Assembly (NCBI RefSeq): GCF_021130785.1 | Contig: NW_025777540.1 | Span: 1-64,000 of the forward strand | Direction of reading: 5' to 3' | Length of the DNA stretch: 64,000 bases | From: Homalodisca vitripennis | Taxonomy: Eukaryota > Arthropoda > Insecta > Hemiptera > Cicadellidae | Part shown: piece by piece, positions 1 to 13,224 of the stretch | Layout: each line of letters begins with the position of its first letter | How positions within the stretch are numbered: position 1 is the stretch's first letter | Program-made: the position numbers and the translations under genes | Notes under the pieces: generated by a model | The model's database searches: none | Told to the model about the DNA's origin: nothing | What the model saw: the letters and a program-made list of their open reading frames with translations, nothing else

Positions 1-730
1 AACGGTATAACAACGGCAGGTAGTAAACGTAAATAAACAGAGTAGAAAGTTAATTCATAATAAGCAGCTATACAAAACTGTATAAGGAAACTCTGTCAGC
101 TATCCAAGATAAACAAGAGTTATAACCACCATTTCAGGTTACAAAAATAAACTGTTTTCGTGTATTTAAATGATTTATGTAACACGATGTGTGTATTGGG
201 AGACGTTAGTAGATAGGGGTGGCAGGACATCCTTCGTGTAAGATGTCTTCCCGGGAAATATTTGGCGCATCTGAACGAGTTTTCTATTACAAGTATTTAG
301 TAGCATATCAAAACACTCATAATTACCAATTTTATTAGATACTATCAGAATAGTTAATTTAAAAGCTATATGTCTGATGGATTTAAATTTTGAAACTTCT
401 AGTTTTTCAGATCTTTTAAGATAAGGTTTATTTCGATCATACTTTATCATAACGTACGGTTTTTTTGAAGTCTTCCGTTAATTGTAAATACACAAATTCA
501 TGTTCGCCAGTTTATTACGTATAATTATTTTAAACGCAATCAGTCATAGTACTATATAAAGGGTGTTCCAGAATACCCCTCTAGTATTTAACTAAGGAGA
601 AAGGTATTACCCGCAGCAACCAAAGATAGTGTAAACCCAATAATGTACTAATGTACAATAATGTACCCAAACATAAAGCTATTAGCTTTATGTTAAAATT
701 ATATTTATAATAACAAATAACAAAACAAAC
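1..730. other. AT-rich intergenic sequence, no gene seen
   Basis: I see no supportable gene here. A short motif at about 560-585 (AGGGTGTTCC) resembles the ends of mariner-like elements, but no partner end was found. The small minus-strand reading frame at 175-450 has no recognisable domain and is probably chance. Confidence 0.5.
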
Positions 731-736
731 ACACAC

Positions 737-828
<92 letters not shown>
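731..828. repeat. (TG)n microsatellite
   Basis: About 80-100 bases of nearly uninterrupted TG dinucleotides. It encodes a Thr-His run on the other strand that is not a protein gene. Confidence 0.97.
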
Positions 829-830
<2 letters not shown>

Positions 831-1617
831 ATTCTGAAAAACTGTAAATTAAGATTGTATTAAAATATCTATCATAAGTGTTGTATTTTGGTGATATATT
901 TATGAAGACTGTGAATAATGTCATAGTAACCAGTAATTTACGCGAAAGTACGTCTGACAGAGGGAGTTTATAAATTAAGTCGGTTAGAGAAGATGTAGTC
1001 ATCACAAAGTTAATTTAGATGTACTCAAAAGTTGTGTGAGAGCTGAGAACTTGCTCTTGTCGTAATACTGGTCAAAATTTGATATTTAATCAGCTAACAG
1101 GACAAATTAAAGACAATGATTTCTATATAAACATCGCAAGGAAAATAACCTTTAATTTTCTTTATTTAATACGGTAAGACATTCTCACTTTCACTCCAAT
1201 GACATGAATGATGGAACATTATTGAATTATATACATTTTTTGGATGGAAATTGAAGTTCTTCGTTAGTTAATAGTCTTATGTCTAACGCAAAAGCCGTAA
1301 CACTGATGCATACTCCCTGAAACCACCGAATTTACTTTCAACTACTCATTCTGTTCTTTTAAAACGTATCAGAGAAAGAATGTATTGTTTTTTGCATAAA
1401 GTTTAGATAGGCATATTAAAATTTGACTCTGGAAACTATAATAAAACATAAATATTATACTGGGTGTAACGCAAATCCCACCTTGCCCCCCATACTAACC
1501 TTCCTACGAAAGAAAGAAAGAAACTCTATTTCTCACAAATAAAAAATGACAGATACAATTTTTATAATATTGCACAGACTGACCAAAAAACATTACATGT
1601 ACTTATACATAAACAAT

Positions 1618-1641
1618 ATATAAATATATATATATTATATA

Positions 1642-1709
<68 letters not shown>

Positions 1710-1710
1710 G
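1618..1710. repeat. (TA)n microsatellite
   Basis: An imperfect TA-rich run with AAT interruptions. The surrounding 830-2100 interval is plain AT-rich DNA with no gene that I can support. Confidence 0.9.
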
Positions 1711-2139
1711 CAACTACAAATACATACAACTACTATTACATTATACATCACTATGAGAAATAAAGAAAAAGCTCCAAGGCAAAGCCTGTTTAGAGTGATA
1801 CATATCAGCAAATTAACAGAAAACTTGCAGCATTACAAGCAATACAGTGATAATTTATCCAAACTTATTTATTATAAAATCTGAGTGAAGTTCGTGAAAA
1901 CTCTACTAAATTAATACAAAAATATTAACTATATACAAAATAATCAACTAGGCCTACATGTAAAAAAAATAAACAAAACAAAATGGAGAACATAATAATC
2001 TTATAAGAGGCATTATTATAATTATTGGAAACAGATTACATTTAAAAATCTCATTTCAAATATTAATTTAAAAAAAAAACACTTGTTGAATATATTTCAT
2101 AAATATTAGCCACTTTTTAAGCTTTTTGAGAAAAAATAT

Positions 2140-3070
2140 TTATTGCACATTGACTCTTTATATGCTGCGGTAACAGGTTAAAAGGTTTTGGTGCTGAAAT
2201 ATAAACGTTTTTGTGAAGGTATTTCAAGGTTTTTGTACTAATAAGTCTTCCGCATTTCTTAATTTAAGTTTAAATTTATTTGTTGACTTATGGCTCTTGC
2301 GTCTCAAGAAAAATATTTTTAGAACTTTAAAACCAACATATATCTTAAAGGAAGAATATTCAAACTGAAAAACAAATGGGAGGATGATTCAGTCTTCTTT
2401 CTTTATATGATTATTCTTATAAAGTGTTTTTGAACTGTAATTGTCGGCTTTAAATTAGTTATGTACGTTCCTCCCCAGCACGATATAGCATATTCCATCC
2501 TACTGTTCACCAGGGAAAAATGTATCATTCTCAAAAGTTTAGTATCACACATATTTTTAAAAAATAGAAGATTCTTATTACGTTATTTAGTTTTTGTTTA
2601 AGTTTTGAAATATGAGTTTTCCAGTTTAAATATTTATCAAGCCATAACAGCAAATATTTTGGTGAATCCTCCCCTACAAACTAGACTGCAATTTATATTG
2701 CATTGAGAATTAGTGCTTATACAGTTAAGACATTTATACATAATTTTATTTTGAAAGCGTGGTTAAGGCACGAAAAATTTATGTATTTGGTTTTTTGAGG
2801 ACTTAATATCATATTATTAACTGAAAACCACCACCTTAATGCATTTAGGTTCATGTTCATATTTTCTTCAATTTCTCCCAATGAATTCTCAACATAACAA
2901 AGTGCTGTGTCGTCTGCAAATGCAGTAACCTTACCGTAAAGCCTCCCATTACATAGATCATTAATAGCGAATACAAATTCATTAATTTACGAAGAGAGAT
3001 TAAATGAGTTATTTTGAGGGATGTTTATATGACATATTGTGGAGTATGAACATGTATGGAATATTTTGTT
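2140..3070 (-). pseudogene. LINE reverse transcriptase C-terminal remnant, minus strand
   Basis: Reading the minus strand in shifting frames gives a CR1/jockey-type reverse transcriptase tail. The segment AINDLCNGRLYGKVTAFADD contains the catalytic FADD box (2909-2920, intact). About 400 bases further on comes an ISCWGGTY segment followed by a VQKHFIRII segment, the usual thumb-region motifs. The copy is broken by many stops and shifts, and its 5' half is missing. The CWGGTY motif and downstream residues resemble the plus-strand LINE at 29.9-33.7 kb, so both probably belong to one family. The exact 3' end is not resolved. Confidence 0.72.
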
Positions 3071-6000
3071 TAAGTCAACATTTTAAAATATAAACCCCTA
3101 GCAAGTGATCCCTCATTTTAAGGGTATTATAAAAAAGAGATGGCAAAATTGGAGGTCTCTAATGTCGCTCTATCAAATGTGTTGGCCCATTAATGTTTAA
3201 GTTGTTAAAAAAACTGCTATTTAAATTAAATTTTAATTTTTGTAAAACAGATAAATCATTCACTCACTAGTTACTTTGAGAACTTAATCATAAGCTAACT
3301 ACCTCAAATCATGAAACAAGTTATGATAAGAATTAACAGTTTACTGTTAATTGTGTTACTGATTTTTTGTTCCACTGAACGATGGCAAATTTCCGGAAAA
3401 TCCTGTTTCCTTCAAGAATAAACAAACATCAACAACTATGTATAACATAGTATTTATGAGGTTTTGTTTTTTGTGATCGAAACTTAGTAGGACGTCCTGG
3501 GAATAACAGTCGCTGATTTTCCCATTTTATCTCTTATTTATTTCTAGTTAGTATATGAGACTAATTCAGTCTAGTGAATGTATCTCCTTGTAACTGGACT
3601 AAAGTTTTAGGATTAAAGTAAACATTTAGGTACCGTTACATCATTATATATTCTTGTCTATAAAAGCCCGAAACCTTAATATTTACATTTATAAGAAACC
3701 ACAAGAAACAAAGAAAACGTTGCCTATAATTATATATCTAATACAAGTAAACACTCAGAGTATAGATTTTAACTAAAAGATCAAATAAACCGTCTAGATG
3801 AGGGAATAAATACAGGGTGTTCTTTATCACTTATTTGTGCAAATAGCTTTGTTCAAGAATCTGAGATAAAAGCCATGGCTTAACCAATGGACTTGGGGGT
3901 GGAGACATTTGGATTACATATAACTTTGAATTTTTATCTAGAATACTAACTACAAGAAATACGGCTTCAAGTGTAGTTTTTAGGAAATTACTCTATGTCG
4001 ACAAATTTCACATCTTGAAACTAAATATAGTAAACAGTTTCTCTATTGTGTCATCCTGGACTGCCAAGGATTTCATAGATAAAATATTTTAAACAAGTAG
4101 TTTTTTTAGAAAAATTATTGCGATTTTCAAAATAACAAAATAAGCATAACAGATTGTATTGAAAGTTTGCAGAAGTAATATTCATAAAGCCACACTTGCA
4201 GAAGTTTTAGTAAATGTGGACATTGAGAAAAAGGGATATAACAAAAACATTGAACCACGTGTTTGTGTCTTCAAAAATATCCACATTCACAGGCGGATTG
4301 TCAAATCACTGCTAAGCAAATAGCTGTTCCCACTATGACGTGGACATGGTTCTGTACAGTCTTCTTGATTTACGTTATTGTCTGCAAGTCAGATGTATGA
4401 TAATTAATGGATGTATGTTTGCTTAAGGTAAGTGGTAATGATAATTGTTTACTATACAAGAGCACGAGATGGGTCAGTAATTTTACATACTCGTAGAACT
4501 GGCACAGTGATTGACATGTGGAGTAGGATTATTGGGGGGGAGGGGGGTGCAAGTGCACAAGCCACCATCCTAATACTATTTTTGTATGACCTGCTCCAGT
4601 AATCTCTGTAATACAAAATTATGATATATTAATATAAAAAGTAAGATAACTAAATACATAGAGTGGTCTGAAATATAAACTACATGTAGTATACGTGATA
4701 TATATATACTCGTGTAACGTATGCTGTTTGATTTGCAAACTCTGAGACATAATTTGAAATAAAGTATTATTCAGCTGATTGTATATGATATGTCATAAAA
4801 ATTTAATTTAATTTTAAACTAGTAACACTCTGTCTACTACTGTTATTTTTTTCAAACGTGTTTGTCTTTCGATATCCCGACTGCTGCCTCATGTATCTGG
4901 TTAACAAAGTAGAACATTAATTCTCAAATATTCTTTGTAAAACTGATTCATTCGTAATAGATTTAGAGTAATGAACATAGTTTAAAGCATAATAAGATCT
5001 AATCATGCAGTTTAGTAATGGAGGAAACAGAATCCTGAAATAAAATTAAAAGTTCTCTTCTCAAAATATTCAAAATCAAAATAACACAAAACTTTATATA
5101 TTAACTTTACGACCAAAATTTAATTCACAATACTTTAAAAATTGAATAATTTCTCAGACTCTGTAATATGGGAAACTACAAATTTAATCACAACAGTATA
5201 AAAATAAAAGATATTAACTAAACGCTGGTACGGGACTTACTACTTTGAAGACTATGGAGGCTGATAGGAAACTAAAAACGCACTAATGAAAATTAATAAC
5301 TTGATTTGAATTTACACCCGATTAAAAGAATTACTCTAGATCCCAAACTATAGGATTGGAGGAAGAACTACTGCTTCTCAGCTGGACGTCTCTACGCTGT
5401 CTTTGTCACTTCAACACTGGTCCCCCTCTCTCCGGGAACCGGCTCGGGAACGTATCACCGAAGACATCTCGATCAGCTGATTTACCGGTCTAACCAACAA
5501 ACAATGTCCACGCACCGCGTCTAGTTAACAAAATAGCCTACTTCCTACCGCGATTCAGCATAAAATAATTACAACTACGGTACATATTTTGGGAAATAAT
5601 GTATTGTTATAATTTGTAAATTACATAATTATTATTACATTACAATTAATATTATATAATGATTAAAATACGGTGAATTATTGTTACAAGTAAATGTTAC
5701 CAAGCTGAATATTTAGTATGGCTGTTCTAGCCTATAAGTACATGTTTAAATGTTTAAAAATTTGTTTTGTATGTAATATTTAATATTTTCACCAAGTAGT
5801 GTATCTTATAATACTTGGTGTCTTGAGTTATTTTCGGGAAACAGTTTTTCAATACTTAAAAGGTACTGTTATTTACAGATTGTTATTTTTAAATTGTTAA
5901 ATTTAAATATTTTATATTTACTTTGTGCCAAACATAATTATATAACATAAACATAAACTCTTCTGAATATCTACTGGTTATGTTGGCATTCAATAGGGTT

Positions 6001-7440
6001 CCCGTGAGTGCCGTCAGCGGGACTGGTGCGGCGAGTCTGCCCAAACAGCACTGAAACAAAAATTGAATGCCCGCGCCCTGCCAGCACTACTGTACCAGCA
6101 TCCAACTGGAGCGTCTGTATTCATCTTGAACAAGGTTGGATCCAAAATGTTTTTTCTTTCTTCTTGCACTGAACTTGAGAGGATTGGGTTGTATAGAGCG
6201 CTGCCAGATATTATACCTGGAGGAGGGCCAGTGTTAAGCTTCCTAGTATGTAGTTAGTTTAGGGACATGATCTGTAGGGGAGGATTTCACCTTTAATTCG
6301 GATTCGTGGAGGCAACTAAGCCCCCGCCTCTTTCGAAAATCGGCTTTAAATATTTTTTTTTAATTTTTCGGCTACAAACTTGAAACAAAATTACCTTTTA
6401 AAAATAGTGGGCCTAGAAATTCTACAACCTTTTCCCTCCCCTCAGTTCATAAAAAAAATTACCAGTTAAAATTTTATATTTACTACTGCCGTACCTGATA
6501 TTATGTTATTTATTTACCAAATTGCTATTTATTATGTTATTTATTTGTCAAATTTATATTTATTATGTTATTGTCCATATTGGAATTTTATCTATTGTTG
6601 TTATTTAGTTTGTAAGTTACGCGGTGCACCGTGGTGCTGCAGTTAATTGTATTTTGCATTAAATGTTTTCCACCTAATAATTATAAATCATGTACTCGAA
6701 ATCTTGTCTCTCTTTGTCTCTCTTCTCACTAGTGGCATGTGATTTTTTTTATGTCTTGCTCCCAGTTTGGGAGGGGCGCGCTTCCGATACCTCCTGTCTA
6801 TTTTCGCTAACTCGGGGACAGTATTATGACAGGGCATTTAAGTCACAGAATACAACCTACCATCCAATGGTTACCCGATATTGAGTTACTTTGAGATTAT
6901 CGTACGGCATATTCACTGTATCTGAGAGAACAAAATATATATACCAGACACAAACTTGATACAAACAAACCATTCGCTCCGTAACGGCAATTTGAAGGAA
7001 AAATTGAACGCAGGAAGTCCGTGAAACCATAATATAGCTATCAGGGATTTAAAAGCAATAGCATAACCACACTTTGTCAGGTGTACATAATATTAATACT
7101 TTTTAAAAACGAATACGAAGGGTACAAGCTAAGCCAGGTAGTTGGGTGGAAAGAAAATTAACCATGAATTCCTTTTTAGGGAATTAAAGTTAACGAAAAT
7201 GTAAATAAGGAAATGATTAAATTAAAACAGTTTTAAAATTGATATTATATTTAAACATAAATAATTAGATGCATGTTTTTAAGTAGTATTAATGCTATTT
7301 TAATAAATATTTCCAACCTAATTCTTCTAGATCAAACCTGCCCTAATGGTATCCATTATTTTTGCCTCAAATCTCACATAAGTACATTGTTAACAACCAT
7401 TAACCGTTATTTTAATTTTAAATACAATAATTTACAATAA
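3071..7440. other. Intergenic, no gene recognised; some GC-richer islets
   Basis: Mostly AT-rich. A TACAGGGTGTTC motif at about 3811 looks like a mariner-type terminus. A G-rich run lies near 4531-4548. GC-richer islets at about 5370-5530 and 5995-6310 stand out in composition; the second contains a 64-codon plus-strand frame (6063-6257) with no recognisable domain. These could be fragments of unidentified repeats. Nothing here supports a gene. Confidence 0.45.
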
Positions 7441-7445
7441 CTTAT

Positions 7446-7446
<1 letters not shown>

Positions 7447-7491
<45 letters not shown>

Positions 7492-7537
7492 CACACACAC
7501 ACACACACACACACACTACACACACACACACACACAA
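7447..7537. repeat. (CA)n microsatellite
   Basis: CA dinucleotide run with two short interruptions. Confidence 0.95.
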
Positions 7538-7779
7538 CAGTTTGAAATACTCTTTACATTTATTTTTGTTACATAAGAATCCTGAATTTATAAAGACATA
7601 ATTTTATTTTACTCTCATTTAATATTTGTCTTTCATCACATAGACTTCCCCACCTTCTTTTAAAAAGTTTTTTTACGTCTTATTGTCGTCTTGTATTTAA
7701 TAAACAAAGAGAGGAGGGACCGTAACTATTTTAAAATGTTATGATCATTATTGCTTTACTGTTAAAACATATTATCGTA

Positions 7780-8640
7780 ATTGCACTTATTTCTTACGCA
7801 ATTTAGTAGTGAGGCTTATATAAAGCAATTTAGTCTCGTCAATGGTGGCTTTTAACAGATTTCCATTCCTTGTTTTGATGTGAGAAATCCGGGCCGAGGG
7901 AGGAGGTGCCCCAGGTTGAAAACCTTTTCTACACAACTAACCGAGCTATAGACTTGAGATTTTACATAACGCCTCATTTATAAATACGCAATACTGAGTT
8001 CGCTGATGATTTACCTCACTATGGGATTTAGTTAAAGATTTGCGAGCTTTAGGGCTATCACCGATGTACCTGTTTATTGGGTTCCTGATCATGGAGGGGT
8101 TTTTGGGAACGAGAGAGCTTGTGCTGAACTAATCTTGGCTCGTTATCTAACACGCAAGGTCTCAAAGTTCTGTGGAATTCTTAGGTGTGACTCCTTTAAA
8201 GTTGTCTCGAAATAGAATCACTACAATAAACATGAGATAAGGTAGAGGACTACATGCGGTCTGAGCATGAGGAGGCTGATGCTGCAGTCATCTCCCCCTG
8301 GGCAGTAGATCGGTAACCTGTTTGGTCGTGAATCTGAATGCGTGAACCGGACATCGAAAAAAGCATGTTTATAGAGTCATCTTTTCTGGGATTATCTGTT
8401 CTGATGGCAGTGTGACGAGCAGGAGAGAAATGCTGAACATCTTCTCTTTCACTGCCAATCCATTGATTCTGATCGTTTGCAGAACTGCTGAAACTGTACA
8501 CTGGTAGATCTAAAGACACTTCCGGGGGTGCGTAAAAAGCCCTTGAAGCTTAAGCATTTCTCCACAATGAAGTGTGCCATTGTTTGATAACTTGAGCGAA
8601 GCCTGTTTCGCAACATGTACTCCTACCGTGTTAATTGTTT
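7780..8640 (+). pseudogene. Decayed RNase H-bearing LINE, copy A (5' part)
   Basis: This segment matches, in the same orientation, the LINE remnant at 45.5-46.4 kb. Shared landmarks are the sequences around 8055-8130 and 45938-46010, which in the other copy translate to an RNase H C-terminal motif of the type VPDHE...FGNERA. The region around 8420-8450 still shows the DNA of the C-terminal Cys/His motif (GTGTGACGAGCAGG...), but frameshifts and stops interrupt it. It belongs to a non-LTR group that carries RNase H (I/R1/LOA-like). It is clearly dead. Its 3' part continues at about 10.42 kb, beyond a mariner-like element. Confidence 0.6.
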
Positions 8641-8952
8641 GTATAAGCACCTTGTTTTATTTCTTCCGTTTTAAATTGCTTACCTTTCAACACATTAAAG
8701 ATCATACATCACATTTAGCTCTTTATTGTTATAGGTAAAAATTTTTTATAGATTAAAAACTTCACTTAAAATAAAATCTAGGAGAAAAAAATTCAGTTTC
8801 ATCTAATAAGAGTATCAACTACATAAATACATTTATTTAGCTTTAGAGTATACCCTAATTATATGAAATTAACAGTTTGAGTTCTGCATCATATACAAGG
8901 ACCCAAAATTCATTAATGCATGCTCGTGTTTAGTAACATAAACTATATATTA

Positions 8953-9991
8953 TATACAGAGTGAGATAAAATTTTGGATACATTTTGCTCTGTTTTTATT
9001 TGATAAATATGGAGGGTTGGAATTTGAAACATCTTTCTAGGAAATTGAATTGAACTTTTTGGTCACTGTTAAAACATTGGCCATTTGGCCTTAATGGGAC
9101 TTGGGAGGTGGACGGAGGCTAAAATATAAATATAATCTCCATTATTATTCTATTGATAAATGTAGACGAACACTGGAAATTAAAGCTTTCTATCTCAACC
9201 CGGTCAAAATCGCAGCACATTGAAATTAATAAAAATGTAATAAAGGCTAAACATATACGTCCACATTCAGAAGGTAAATATATTCAATAGGCAACCACTT
9301 TACTTACAAAATCAAACCTGTTTTACAGTTATTACCTGATGTAGGACAGGCTTATAAGGTTTAATGTTTAGTTTCTGGTAAGAATAAACAACGTTAAGAT
9401 GTGTTTTGTGATAATTTACGTAGAAATGGAGTGTTTAAGTGAACGAGACCGTATCCCGATGATGCGAGGCTACAAAGACCGGGTGGAATCTTATGAAAAA
9501 TCAAGAAATTTATTTAATGACACTCATCCCAATGAGATGTTCCAAAGTTGAGGGAAACGATCCAAAGTTTCCAGGAAACAGTCAGCGTTAAAGACCGTAC
9601 CAAACCTGAACGACCAACATTGGCTACAAGCGAAGCATTGTCACTTGGAGTTTTACAGTATGTTGTAGAAGATCTTCATGACCCAACAGAAAATATTTCT
9701 CAAATATTAGGTACATCTCAAACATAAGTTTTTAAAGTTTTACAAGACAATGGTTTAAAACGTAAACATTAGTTTAGTTCACAGGGTACCTAAGGACGAT
9801 TTTGATTGTCGAGTATAATTTGATAAAATAATAGCTTTACATTGATAAAAATACAATTAGTTTAAACAACATTGCTTTGTTACATGAAACAACTTTCATA
9901 TTAAACGGAAAGGTGTCCCAAATTCCATCCCTCCATATTTATCCATCATAAACTAAACCGAGTGTAACCACACTTTTATTCACATTGTATA
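8953..9991 (+). mobile_element. Mariner-like element with ~85-95 bp inverted ends
   Basis: The sequence from about 8953 to 9037 is an imperfect inverted repeat of about 9910-9991. The best-conserved core is a GATAAATATGGAGGG block at about 9002-9016 and its reverse complement near 9930-9945. Outer ends align as TATACA(G/A)(A/T)GTGA on both sides, consistent with a TA insertion site. The element is about 1.04 kb and holds only a helix-turn-helix coding remnant, so it cannot be autonomous. The 3' end runs into an (AAAT)n(AT)n microsatellite. Confidence 0.7.
9424..9830 (+). pseudogene. Transposase-type helix-turn-helix (DUF4817-like) remnant
   Basis: The plus strand from about 9424 reads MECLSERDRIPMMRGYKDRV, followed by a YEKSRNLFNDTHPNE segment. 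This closely resembles the N-terminal helix-turn-helix that precedes mariner/Tc1-like DDE transposases in insect genomes. A stop and frame changes follow, then a short conserved tail with a PKDDFDCRV segment near 9790-9815. The DDE catalytic domain is absent, because only about 90 bases separate this tail from the 3' inverted repeat. It acted in DNA binding; this copy is defective. Confidence 0.65.
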
Positions 9992-10004
9992 AATAAATAA
10001 ATAA

Positions 10005-10057
<53 letters not shown>
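9990..10057. repeat. (AAAT)n(AT)n composite microsatellite
   Basis: Five or so AAAT units followed by a long AT run, directly after the mariner-like element. The same composite pattern recurs at 15.97 kb and 29.04 kb. Confidence 0.93.
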
Positions 10058-10060
<3 letters not shown>

Positions 10061-10419
10061 GTGTATGTGTGTCTGTTTACTTATGTTTTTGGATTATCGT
10101 GGTTTTGTGTGTTCAACTTACTATTATTACACCTCCTAGTGAAAAATCCTGAGAACATGTGCACAGCTGACAAGTATGTCATTTTGTTATTAAACATCTT
10201 AACATACATAGTTATCGTACAACAGAAAAAACGTAAAAATATATAAAAAAAACAATATAAAGCTTTTAATATGTACTCAAATAGTAGTTTTGCTATTGAA
10301 AAAAGTTATACGTATAGTGGCATGAATAATTCAAATTACAGCTATTATTTTTGATCGATGAAGGAAAGAGAAAATACCGTTTTCAAGTAGTTAATTGATA
10401 GTATCTTACTGTATTAAAA

Positions 10420-11420
10420 CTTGGACCTTGATCATTTTACTAATTGGATTTAAAATATAGAGGTTTCTATAACAGACCAAAAGATTATAAAAATTTTTAA
10501 TATGACAAATCACAAATTGTGATCATCACTTTCGAACCAGTTTTGCAACAGGTATAAGTCAGTCAACAAACTGTTCCATGTAAGTCCTTTTGGCGTCAGT
10601 TCAGTTTCCCCAAGCAGCGCCACATGCCAAACGCGTATAACTGTACTCTTCATTGTTATCCATAGAAATATAATAAACAAATACACATTTATTGGTATAA
10701 ATAGTGTCATTTATCGCCAATAAAAGCCACATTAGAAAGAATGTTCATAACAATTCGTAGCCTTATTTTTAAATACCTGTTTTTGGGAACAGTTGATAAT
10801 TATTGTAGATTCTTAATTGGCAAACAACTATTAATGGTGCAAAGTCTATTAATAGTTAAAAAAGTTAGCACTTGGATCTACGAATATACTTTTTACAAAA
10901 AAGCTTACATACGCACAACTACATAAAATAGCTGTAATGATTATATTATAAAAGTTTTTTCAACAAATATAATGAGCTATTTCTATGGTTACATTTTAAA
11001 TAAAAGATTATTATTGCACTTGTGTTTAGGATTACCAGTTATAAAGATATACATTTTTGAAACTTTTAAATGGCACCAATTAGAAAGCAAAAGTGATAAT
11101 ATTGATTTATAATGTGTTACTGTCCTTATAATTCAATTAACATAAATGCCAAAATTCATGATATCTGATCTGACAAGTTTTAAAATATAACTTTAAAAAC
11201 TTGACTGATAAAAACCAACGAAGCGAGATGGGACATATGTTTCTATGAACCTCATTGTTTGTTGTTTGTGTATACTACTCCAGAAACACCCGGGGTATAT
11301 CTGTTTAGAAAATATATTTTAATTCAGTTCCACTTGTTTTTTTGTATTCATTATTTTTAAATTTTGTTATCCAGCAAATTCAAATGTTTGAGCAAAACTA
11401 TTCAAAACATCGTTGGATTA
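10420..11420 (+). pseudogene. Decayed LINE copy A (3' part and 3' UTR)
   Basis: This segment aligns with 46.4-47.15 kb in the same orientation. Shared blocks include AGGTTTCTATAAC, the CCCCAAGCAGCGCCACATGC block (CCCTAAGCAGCGGCATATGC in the other copy), ATAAATAGTGT, and a GGCACCAATTA block. No reading frame survives. It appears to be the 3' end of the RNase H LINE remnant that begins near 7.78 kb. Confidence 0.5.
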
Positions 11421-12452
11421 TATTTCATTACTTTTATACTGATAAAGTATCAATAATAGCATCTGTATTCAATAGCGGAACAAGAAACATAAAATAATGT
11501 TCACGCCAATTAGGCGAAAAAAATGGAATCTCTTTGATATTGTTATCACAACTGTCTCGGGATATTCATGGTTTTATTTTATACCATTCAGTAAGAGGAC
11601 GATAAACTTCTGACTACATTCTCTGTCTCTGTTCACTCGTTCAAGACACAACACCACATAAGGTTAGTAGTTATGATTTATATAATATTTATTGTCACAT
11701 GGAAATTTAAATGACAATTCTATGTAATATTTATTTTATATTTGATCTGTAACTGTATATATTGATACCATTTCATGGATAATCAACAACTAATTCCAAT
11801 CGTAAAAGCATTGTGACACTATAATCAATTCCTTATATAATCTTTACAGCATTTTTCTAAATTATATTACATTTTTTTGTAAATTATTTACTGTAAACAA
11901 AAAGAAATTATATTTTAGCGTAATGTTACTTTATTGGAGTACACAACCGAATATTTCTATCTGAGTTAAATAAATAGTTAACACAATATGAAAAAAAATG
12001 CCAAGAATGTCGAAAAGGAAAAAACTAAATAATAATATGCTTTTGTATTTAATGTACATGATTTTAAATAATGAAGTAAAAAGTATATTAGCCGAAATAG
12101 ATTTCATTAATTATATTTACTTTAGTATTTGTGGCATATTGAATCATACCTATTGCAATGTAATAAATATAAATTAAGGATTTAATTTGGTAATTTTTTA
12201 TAAACTTAATCTCGTAAAAGAATTTACCTCTAGAAACCTTTCCATGCAGTTTCGTTTCTAAACAAGCAACACCGAGTTTGGTGATGAAGCCACTCCATAT
12301 GATTTTACTGAGCTTTAGCGACTATTTTAACATTGTTCTAATGAGTAAAAAGTCAAATATATTAAAGATGAGATGAAATATATTTTATTGTTTTTTTACA
12401 GGAAATGATGTATAAGTTGTTACTGCAAATGATATTTAAGTTGTTGTTACAG
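11421..12452. other. AT-rich intergenic sequence
   Basis: No gene seen. The last ~60 bases contain short direct repeats built on AAATGATGTTTAAGTTGTT-like units, and they end in a candidate splice acceptor (TTGTTACAG, AG at 12451-12452). Confidence 0.5.
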
Positions 12453-12518
12453 GAAATGATGTTTAAGGAACATATCTGTTTCTGCCTGGTGGTAGCGATT
12501 GTTCGCAGCGATGCAACG
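12453..12518 (+). CDS. Isolated signal-peptide exon of a secreted protein
   Basis: From the ATG at 12456 (a second ATG follows at once) the exon encodes MMFKEHICFCLVVAIVRSDA plus T. This is a short charged start, a hydrophobic core and a small-residue end, as in a secretory signal peptide. It is flanked by a TTACAG acceptor and a GTAAAA donor starting at 12519. The minus-strand exon at 51657-51716 encodes a near-identical peptide with matching flanking introns, which makes chance unlikely. I found no second exon downstream on this strand, so this may be the start of a gene whose later exons lie far away or are lost. Confidence 0.6.
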
Positions 12519-13143
12519 GTAAAACATATTTAAGTTATAATATAATTAGTTACATATGCTTTATTTTCCATTACTTTCAATGTAAATACACATTTATGTT
12601 GGTAATATAATAGCAATAAATATATATGTAGAGGTTGTAATACATTATCAACGGTAGTATAATGTACAAGTTTAAGTAAAACTGAGAAAAAAAACTGTTA
12701 GGATTATATTTTCTATATTAATATGTTTATTTTGATGCCTTATGGCCATGAAATTTATATTACATTTTATTTGATTATTTTATATACAAATCTTTAGTTA
12801 CATGACGTAGGAAAAATAAATTCCTAAATTTAAAATTTTCAATAAGAATTCTAAATATGAATTTAACAACAGACATGAAATGATAAGTGATTATTTGCAA
12901 TAAAATGTATTGTGCTTTTAACAAACGTGAAAAACACCAATTTTTATTATTTATGAAGGTAAAAAATTGCTAAATTGGAAACTGCAGTTACATTTATTAC
13001 TCTTAGATAAAATGTCAAGAAATGGAACAATTTATAAAATGGATAATTGTCGTGAGTTCTCTCAAATGTTTATATATATTTCACTCCAAGTCCTATTTTG
13101 TGGTCAGCAAATCTTGCGAGTATAAATATTTGGGATTATATCC

Positions 13144-13144
<1 letters not shown>

Positions 13145-13224
<80 letters not shown>
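13145..13224. repeat. (CA)n microsatellite
   Basis: About 40 CA units. The Thr-His reading frames through it are not genes. Confidence 0.97.

Noticed and set aside
8250..8519. 89-codon minus-strand frame
   Set aside because: It lies antisense to the C-terminal zinc-motif part of the decayed LINE copy A.
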